This document shows, piece by piece, positions 56,680-62,231 of a stretch of 62,231 nt of DNA. How positions within the stretch are numbered: position 1 is the stretch's first letter; every line of letters starts with the position of its first letter. The position numbers were made by a program, and so were the translations under genes. The notes beneath the pieces are model-generated. The model saw only the letters and a program-made list of their open reading frames with translations, was not told the origin of the DNA and ran no database searches. The stretch comes from Betaproteobacteria bacterium (GTDB lineage: Bacteria; Pseudomonadota; Gammaproteobacteria; Burkholderiales; Burkholderiaceae_C): positions 1-62,231 of the forward strand of contig JANYKR010000170.1 of assembly GCA_025358155.1 (NCBI GenBank), written 5' to 3'.

Positions 56680-56788
56680 CCCGGGGCGGCGGTGCAGCGC
56701 CTCAGATCGTCTGCAACAAAGCCTGCAACTGCAGTTGCTCGGCCGGTTTCATCGCCTCGGTCTGCGGTGTCGGCTACAGTTTCAGGCC

Positions 56789-57469
56789 ATGTGTACCCGC
56801 TACATCTCACCCGAGGCAGGCGATATCGAGCGCCACTGGCATGTCGGTGCGCGCAACAGCACGCCTTGGGCGAGGGACGTGTTTCCGCGCTACCCCGCGC
56901 CGTTCATCCGCGCCGCGCCGGGCAGCGATGCCGGTGAGCGAGAACTGGTCGTGGGCCAGTGGGCGCTGGTGCCCTGGTTTGCCGCGTCGCCCAAACTGGC
57001 CTACTCCACCTGCAATGCCCGGGCTGAAGAGCTGAGCGCCAAGGCCAGCTACAAGCTGCCCTGGGCCCGGGGCCAGCGCTGCATCGTCCCGGCGGCCCTG
57101 TTCTTCGAGCCCAACTGGCAATCTGGCAAGCATGTGCCCTGGCGCTTCAAGCCCGCTGACGGCGGCCTGTGGGGCCTGGCCGGTCTGTTCAACACCTGGA
57201 CAGACAAGGCCAGCGGCGAACGGGTCGAGAGCTTCACCCTGCTCACGCTCAATGCCGACAGCCACCCGCTGATGAACCGGATGCACCGACCCGACCCGAA
57301 ACGCCCGCCCGAGGGGCAGGACAAGCGCAGCGTGGTGCCGATCGAGCTGGATGATGTGGACGAGTGGCTCAACGCCCCGGTGGCGCAGGCGGCCCGGCTG
57401 ATTCGACTGGCGCCGCCCGAGGCTTTTGACGCCGCGCCAGCGGGGTTGGAGCCGGCGTCAGGCCCTTGA
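56789..57469 (+). CDS. SRAP (SOS response-associated peptidase) family protein, YedK/HMCES-like
   Basis: 226 residues. The protein starts MCTRY, and removal of Met would expose Cys2, the residue that crosslinks to abasic sites. Asn76 in STCNARAEEL and Glu107 in ALFFEPNW correspond to the active-site Asn and Glu of YedK; His159 in SHPLMNRMHRP is the candidate for its His. The enzyme shields abasic sites in single-stranded DNA. ATG 56789 is the only start that places Cys at position 2. Confidence 0.92.
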   Translation: MCTRYISPEAGDIERHWHVGARNSTPWARDVFPRYPAPFIRAAPGSDAGERELVVGQWALVPWFAASPKLAYSTCNARAEELSAKASYKLPWARGQRCIVPAALFFEPNWQSGKHVPWRFKPADGGLWGLAGLFNTWTDKASGERVESFTLLTLNADSHPLMNRMHRPDPKRPPEGQDKRSVVPIELDDVDEWLNAPVAQAARLIRLAPPEAFDAAPAGLEPASGP

Positions 57470-57626
57470 CTCAGCCCGGCTGAGGCGCCGGGGATGCAAC
57501 CGGGCAGGTAAACCGCAACAGGCCAACTGCCCAGGGCAAGCCGGCCCGACAGGCGCACGTTGGCGACAGGCGGCGGCCGCGCATCGGCGCGATGATGGCG
57601 GGATCACGACACCCAAAAAGGCAGGC

Positions 57627-59198
57627 ATGGCGGATTCACTGTACGAGGGCTGCTCGGTCGGCGAGCTGGTGGTCAGCGCGGTCCAGCGCGGCGGCGACCG
57701 GGTCGCCTTCATTTCGGACGACAGCCGCTGGACCTTCCGCGAACTGGGTGAACTGCTCAGCCGGGTGATCCAGGTATTGACCGCACGCGGTCTGGCACGC
57801 GGCGACGCCGTGGCCACGCTGTCGGCCAACCGGCCAGAGGCCTTCTTGATCACCGCTGCGGCCTACGTGATGGGGCTTCGGATCACCTGGATGAACCCGA
57901 CCTCGTCGGAGGACGACCATGCCTACATCCTGGCCGACTCGGGCGTGCAGACGCTGTTTGTCGACCCGCTGAATTTCAGCGAGCGAGCACGCACGCTGGC
58001 CGCACGCGTGCCGGGTGTGGTGCGCCTGCTCAGCTTTGGCCCCAACGACGGCTTTGGCGAAGACTTGCTGGCCGCCGCCGCAGCGTTTGCGCCGCAGCGG
58101 CTGGTGCCGCAGGCGGTGGCCGATGATGTCTGCGTGTTGATCTACACCGGCGGCACCACCGGCAAGCCCAAGGGCGTGGCGCACACCCACCGGGTGCATG
58201 TGACGATGATCCTGACCGAGATGGCCGACTGGGACTGGCCAGGCGAGATCCGCTTCCTGGCGCTGACGCCGATCACCCATGCGTCGGGCGCGATGATCAT
58301 GCCGGTGCTGCTCAAGGGCGGCACCTACGCCATGACGCAGGGTTTTTCGGCTGACAAGTTCTTGCGGCTGGTGGCGGAGCACCGGATCACCGCCACCTTT
58401 CTGGTGCCCACCATGGTTTATGTGCTGCTCGACCACCCCGGCCGGGCCGAGGCTGACCTGTCGAGCTTGAAGCTGATCATCTACGGCGCCTCGCCGATGT
58501 CGCCTACCCGGCTGATCGAGGGGCTCAAAGCCTTCGGCCCGGTCTTCATGCAGCTCTACGCCCAGACCGAGGCGCCCAACACCATCGCCGTGCTGCACCA
58601 GCATGAGCATGACCCCGAGCGCCATCTGCATCGCCTGGCCTCCTGCGGTACGCCTTGCGCAGGCATCCAGCTTCGGTTGCTCGATGACGCCGGCCAGGAA
58701 GTGGCCGAGGGCGAGGTTGGCGAGATCTGCGTGCGCGGCCCCATCGTGATGCAGGGCTACTGGAACAAGCCCGAGGAGACCGCTCAGGCGTTGCGCCACG
58801 GCTGGCTCTACACCGGCGACATGGCCCGGCGCGATGCCGACGGCTACCTCTACATCGTCGACCGGTCCAAGGACATGATCATCAGCGGCGGGTTCAACGT
58901 CTTCCCGCGTGAGGTCGAGGATGCACTGTCGCAGCACCCGGCGGTGGCAGCGGCCGCGGTGGTCGGGGTGCCTGACGCCAAGTGGGGCGAGGCGGTGCGT
59001 GCGCTGGTGGTGCTGCGCCCGGGCGCCACCGTCAGCGCTGAAGCCTTGATGACCCTGGTGCGCAGCGCCAAGGGTGCGGTCTACACGCCCAAGGCCATCG
59101 ACTTCGTCGCCGCGCTGCCGGTCACCGGCCTGGGCAAGCTCGACAAGAAGGCCATCCGGGCCCAGTTCTGGCAAGGTCAGGGCCGCTCGGTGCACTGA
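57627..59198 (+). CDS. acyl-CoA synthetase (AMP-forming)
   Basis: 523 residues of the ANL family. IYTGGTTGKPKGVAHTH is the phosphate-binding loop; QLYAQTEAPNTI, GWLYTGDMARRDADGYLYIV and the hinge DRSKDMIISGGFNVFPREVE follow, and the catalytic lysine is in TGLGKLDKKAIR. A fatty or aromatic acid is the likely substrate. It stands alone, unlike the ligase at 3138-5000, and lacks any N-terminal extension. ATG 57627 is chosen, as the upstream frame contains no family sequence. Confidence 0.92.
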   Translation: MADSLYEGCSVGELVVSAVQRGGDRVAFISDDSRWTFRELGELLSRVIQVLTARGLARGDAVATLSANRPEAFLITAAAYVMGLRITWMNPTSSEDDHAYILADSGVQTLFVDPLNFSERARTLAARVPGVVRLLSFGPNDGFGEDLLAAAAAFAPQRLVPQAVADDVCVLIYTGGTTGKPKGVAHTHRVHVTMILTEMADWDWPGEIRFLALTPITHASGAMIMPVLLKGGTYAMTQGFSADKFLRLVAEHRITATFLVPTMVYVLLDHPGRAEADLSSLKLIIYGASPMSPTRLIEGLKAFGPVFMQLYAQTEAPNTIAVLHQHEHDPERHLHRLASCGTPCAGIQLRLLDDAGQEVAEGEVGEICVRGPIVMQGYWNKPEETAQALRHGWLYTGDMARRDADGYLYIVDRSKDMIISGGFNVFPREVEDALSQHPAVAAAAVVGVPDAKWGEAVRALVVLRPGATVSAEALMTLVRSAKGAVYTPKAIDFVAALPVTGLGKLDKKAIRAQFWQGQGRSVH

Positions 59199-59416
59199 CC
59201 CCCTCCGCCAGCGCAGACAAGGCTCTGGCCGAGCGCCAGGTCAGCCGGGTCCGGGCCCGTGGTCGGTTCGGGCTGGCTTGCCAGGGTGCGGCGTTGCTGG
59301 GGGCAGCGCGTCGCCAGCAAGCCAGGCTCTTGCGACGCACTGCACACGACTGTCCTGCCGTATCCGTACAGTGTCTGGATGGCGGGCTAAACTGCTTTGT
59401 CGTATTTTGCGAACCG

Positions 59417-62231
59417 ATGACAGACGCCGTTTCTCTCTCTGCCGATCCAGTCCAGGCTGATCTGTTGCTGGCCGCGCTGGCCCAGGCCGGGCCACCGACG
59501 GCGGTGGTGGAGGCGGCCGGCGTGTTGGCCTGGTGCTCTGCGAGTTTTTCAGCCTTGCTGCGGCCTGCCGCCGAGGGCGTTTCGGTCAGCTCGTTGATCG
59601 GCGACGAAGCGGCTTCGGCATTGGCCGCCCAGGGTGAAGTTGAACTGACGCTGACCGGGGCGGACGGCTCGGCCAAGGGCATCGGGCTGCGGGTGTCGCC
59701 GGCGGCCGGCGGCCGCTCCGTCATCACCGTGACTGACACGACCGAACTCCGCCACGAGCAGCGTCAGCTTGCAGCTTTGCAGGAGCGGCTCGACCTGGTT
59801 CAGGAATTGACCCATGTCGGCATCTTCGAGCGCGACCCGGTCACCATGCAAGGCAGCTGGGACCCCCACCTCTACCGCATCTACGGCCTGCCGCCGCGAC
59901 CACCGGGTGCGCCGGCACCCGACTACGACAAGACTGCGCAGCTTATGGTGAGTGCAGACCTGCGGCCGGGCGCGTACACCGAAACGCTGAAGACAGCCGG
60001 TTTGCATTCGGCCCGGGTGCGGCTGCGCTGGCCTGATGGCCAGATCCGCCATGTGCATTCGCAGTGGAAGGTGTTTCACGATGCCCAGGGCCGTGCCGTG
60101 CGTGTGCTGGGTTGCAACAGAGAGGACACCGAGGTCCATGAACTTGCCCAACAGGCCGAGAGTCTGCGCACCGATCTTGACGCAGCGCTGAGCCTGGGCC
60201 GGGTGGCCCTCTGGCGCTACAACGCCAAGACTGATTGCCTGCAGATCGACCCGCGCGGCAGTGAACTGATCGGCGTCCCCTGGACAGCGCAGGGCATGAC
60301 GCTGGCGCAGGCGCGCGACCAAATTCACCCCGACGACCGCAGCATCGCAGCGGCCTCGGCCGCGCAAACCTTGCGAACCGGTGAGCCCAGCGACATGCTG
60401 CTGCGCTACCCGAAGGGAGGCGGGCAGTGGCGCAATGTGATGGTGCGACGTGCGCTGCTGCGCGGCGCAGCGGGTGACCCGATCGGCTTTGTTGGCGTGT
60501 TGCTCGACGTCAGCGAGTCCGCCGAGCAGACTCGGCTGGCGCTGGAGGCTTCGCGCCGGCTCGAGGCAGCGGCCGATGCCGCACGCATCGGACTGTGGTC
60601 CAGCGAGGTCGGCAGCGCCTTGCCGAGCTGGAACGCGCGGATGTACCAGCTGTTCGGCCTCGATCCTCAGGCCGGCCCGCTGCCGATTGAAGACTGGCTG
60701 CGCCGCTGCGTGCACCCCAGCGACCGCGAACGCGTGATCGACACGGTCCGCCACTGGTGGCACAGCGGCAGCGGCGCGGTCGAGGTCGAGTTCCGTCTGC
60801 TGCGGCCGGCGGACGGTGAACTGCGCTGGCTGGTCGTGCGGGGCAACATCAACCGCGATGCCGTCAGCGGCGCGCGCCGCGCCGAGGGCGTGGCCATCGA
60901 CGTCACTGAGCCGCATCACATGTTGCTGCAGTTGCACGAGACGATCGAACGCATGGCCTTGATCGCCCGCGCACTGGGGCTGGGCACCTGGCAGTCTGAA
61001 GCCGGCAGCCGCGAGGTGGTCTGGGATGCGCAGATGTTCCAGCTGCGCGGGGTCGAGTCGGGCACACGCGCAGTCTTGCACGACGAGATCGCCAGCTACC
61101 TGCACCCCGAGGACCGGCTGCAAGTGATGGACCAGCAGGTACAGCTCATCCTCGATGGTCGGGCCTGGCGGCGCGAGTTCCGCATCCTTCGGCCCGATGG
61201 CGAGGTGCGCTGGATCACCTCGCATTCGGTGCCTCTGCACGACGCCCAGGGCAGCGAAGTGCGGCGCCTCGGCGTGAGCTGGGATTCGACCGACACCCAC
61301 CAAGCCGAGCAGGCGTTGCGCGAACGCGAGCTGGCCGTGGCCGAGAGCCGCGCCAAGTCAACCTTCATGTCGCGCATCAGCCACGAGTTGCGCACGCCAC
61401 TCAACGCGGTGCTCGGCTTCACCCAGTTGCTGCGCGAGGCCGGCGACACCATCGATGCCGCCAAGCGGGCGCGCTGGTTGTCGCATGTCGAAGACGCCGG
61501 CCGGCACCTGCTGGCGCTGATTGACGACGTGCTCGAACTCTCGCGCAGCGAGGTCGGCGAGCTGCGCGTGGTGCTGCAACCGGTGCACTGGGCCAGCCTG
61601 GTCGAGGCCACGTTGCCACTGGTGGCCGCCAGCGCGCAGGACTGTCAGGTGCAACTGCTGTTCGGCCCGCTCGACCTCCATGTGCTGGGCGACCCGGTAC
61701 GGCTGCGCCAGGTGCTGCTGAACCTGCTGTCCAACGCCATCAAGTACAACCGCCCGGGTGGGCAGGTGCGCGTCCAGGCCGAGCGTGACGGCGCGCGGGT
61801 GGTGCTGCGGGTGACCGACACCGGCGTGGGCATCGCCGAAGCTGCGTTGCAGCACGCCTTTGAGCCCTTCAACCGGCTCGGTGCCGAGGCCAGCAGTGTC
61901 GAGGGCACCGGCATCGGGCTGGCGATCGTCAAGGTGCTGGTCGAGCGCATGGGCGGCCGCGTGGGTGTGCGCAGTGTGCTGGGCGAGGGCAGCGAGTTCG
62001 AGGTCGGGCTGCCAGCCGCCGACGACCTGCAGCTGGCCGAGCCAGCGGTCGTGCAAGATGCAGCGCTGGCCGCAGCGACCCGGGCTGGCGCAAACGCAGC
62101 CGGTCCGGCCGCTGCGGCCGGCGAGCCAGCGCCGGCGCGGCTGCTCTACATCGAAGACAACCCCGTCAACGCGATGTTGTTGCAGGAGCTGCTGGCCAAC
62201 CGACCGGCGGTGACGATCGAGGTGGCCGAGG
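59417..62231 (+). CDS. multi-PAS hybrid histidine kinase, truncated by the right edge
   Basis: The frame runs 938 codons without a stop to the window end. There is no membrane helix or signal peptide. Four or five PAS/PAC modules follow one another (about residues 15 to 105, 120 to 250, 255 to 380, 385 to 510, 515 to 635); each later one has the xHPxDR motif (QIHPDDR, CVHPSDR, YLHPEDR). Then HisKA with ISHELRTPLN (His656), the ATPase with NLLSNAIKYN, DTGVGI and GTGIGLAI, and the start of a receiver domain LLYIEDNPVNAMLLQELL. It is probably a cytoplasmic sensor, perhaps of redox or oxygen; cofactor residues cannot be named. The 218 bases before the start hold no other gene. Confidence 0.9.
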   Translation, partial: MTDAVSLSADPVQADLLLAALAQAGPPTAVVEAAGVLAWCSASFSALLRPAAEGVSVSSLIGDEAASALAAQGEVELTLTGADGSAKGIGLRVSPAAGGRSVITVTDTTELRHEQRQLAALQERLDLVQELTHVGIFERDPVTMQGSWDPHLYRIYGLPPRPPGAPAPDYDKTAQLMVSADLRPGAYTETLKTAGLHSARVRLRWPDGQIRHVHSQWKVFHDAQGRAVRVLGCNREDTEVHELAQQAESLRTDLDAALSLGRVALWRYNAKTDCLQIDPRGSELIGVPWTAQGMTLAQARDQIHPDDRSIAAASAAQTLRTGEPSDMLLRYPKGGGQWRNVMVRRALLRGAAGDPIGFVGVLLDVSESAEQTRLALEASRRLEAAADAARIGLWSSEVGSALPSWNARMYQLFGLDPQAGPLPIEDWLRRCVHPSDRERVIDTVRHWWHSGSGAVEVEFRLLRPADGELRWLVVRGNINRDAVSGARRAEGVAIDVTEPHHMLLQLHETIERMALIARALGLGTWQSEAGSREVVWDAQMFQLRGVESGTRAVLHDEIASYLHPEDRLQVMDQQVQLILDGRAWRREFRILRPDGEVRWITSHSVPLHDAQGSEVRRLGVSWDSTDTHQAEQALRERELAVAESRAKSTFMSRISHELRTPLNAVLGFTQLLREAGDTIDAAKRARWLSHVEDAGRHLLALIDDVLELSRSEVGELRVVLQPVHWASLVEATLPLVAASAQDCQVQLLFGPLDLHVLGDPVRLRQVLLNLLSNAIKYNRPGGQVRVQAERDGARVVLRVTDTGVGIAEAALQHAFEPFNRLGAEASSVEGTGIGLAIVKVLVERMGGRVGVRSVLGEGSEFEVGLPAADDLQLAEPAVVQDAALAAATRAGANAAGPAAAAGEPAPARLLYIEDNPVNAMLLQELLANRPAVTIEVAE

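Noticed and set aside
59549-61303. A 584-codon open frame on the minus strand.
   Set aside because: It is antisense to the multi-PAS kinase, whose frame is full of clear motifs; the antisense text shows His/Gln/Arg-rich shadow composition.

Overview
The window is GC-rich DNA from a chromosome of the Burkholderiales (Betaproteobacteria), probably from the Comamonadaceae or the neighbouring Leptothrix/Rubrivivax group. That placement rests on the rimP-nusA-infB-rbfA-truB-typA order, the nfeD-stomatin pair, the many acyl-CoA catabolism genes and the codon usage. No tool was available, so the placement is a judgement from gene content.

Layout. (1) 1-3154: the end of a nitrate/sulfonate/taurine-type ABC importer (permease end, ATPase), then a catalase-fold protein, a BamE-like lipoprotein whose signal peptide is built on a CTG repeat, and an ArsC/Spx-like reductase. 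(2) 3138-10506: an acyl-CoA degradation locus. An acyl-CoA ligase with an odd glycine-rich N-terminal extension faces a tightly coupled operon (two acyl-CoA dehydrogenases, a double-hotdog thioesterase, a third dehydrogenase, a crotonase). The divergent intergenic region carries two perfect inverted repeats. (3) 10507-13695: a small island of decaying accessory genes: a VapC-like toxin with eroded active site, its AbrB-type antitoxin with a stop at codon 2, a scrap of a TctC/Bug receptor gene, a GSU2403-type nucleotidyltransferase, and a frameshifted, truncated restriction-modification methyltransferase. (4) 13696-15699: crotonase, Nudix CoA pyrophosphatase-like protein and nucleoside deaminase. 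(5) 15723-20593: a MalT/LuxR-type regulator divergent from a hybrid histidine kinase that has lost its phospho-acceptor domain. (6) 20651-26876: YlqF/RbgA GTPase, tRNA-Ser(GGA), the nfeD-qmcA-DUF2237 operon, a large amino acid decarboxylase and fabI.

(7) 26877-35975: the conserved translation/transcription operon rimP-nusA-infB-rbfA-truB-typA. It is preceded by a strong promoter and a strong intrinsic terminator that delimit a leader RNA or small RNA of about 225 nt. (8) 36061-39707: DMT transporter, wax ester synthase/DGAT and alpha/beta hydrolase. (9) 39877-46122: a copper/silver export system (small metal-binding-like exported protein, CusC-, CusB- and CusA-like); CusA has the three-methionine cluster at the expected positions. 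(10) 46186-53331: crotonase, two small stress or unknown proteins, a TauD-type dioxygenase, a dihydrolipoamide dehydrogenase-like flavoprotein and a lipoprotein gamma-glutamyltransferase. (11) 53447-55585: a VOC protein and a DUF4157 (eCIS-core) protein whose only cysteine sits in a Cys-His arrangement; this is the most promising candidate for undescribed biology. (12) 55855-62231: a conserved unknown protein, an SRAP protein, a second acyl-CoA ligase, and a multi-PAS hybrid histidine kinase running off the right edge.

No CRISPR array, rRNA, intact insertion sequence, prophage or replication origin was seen.
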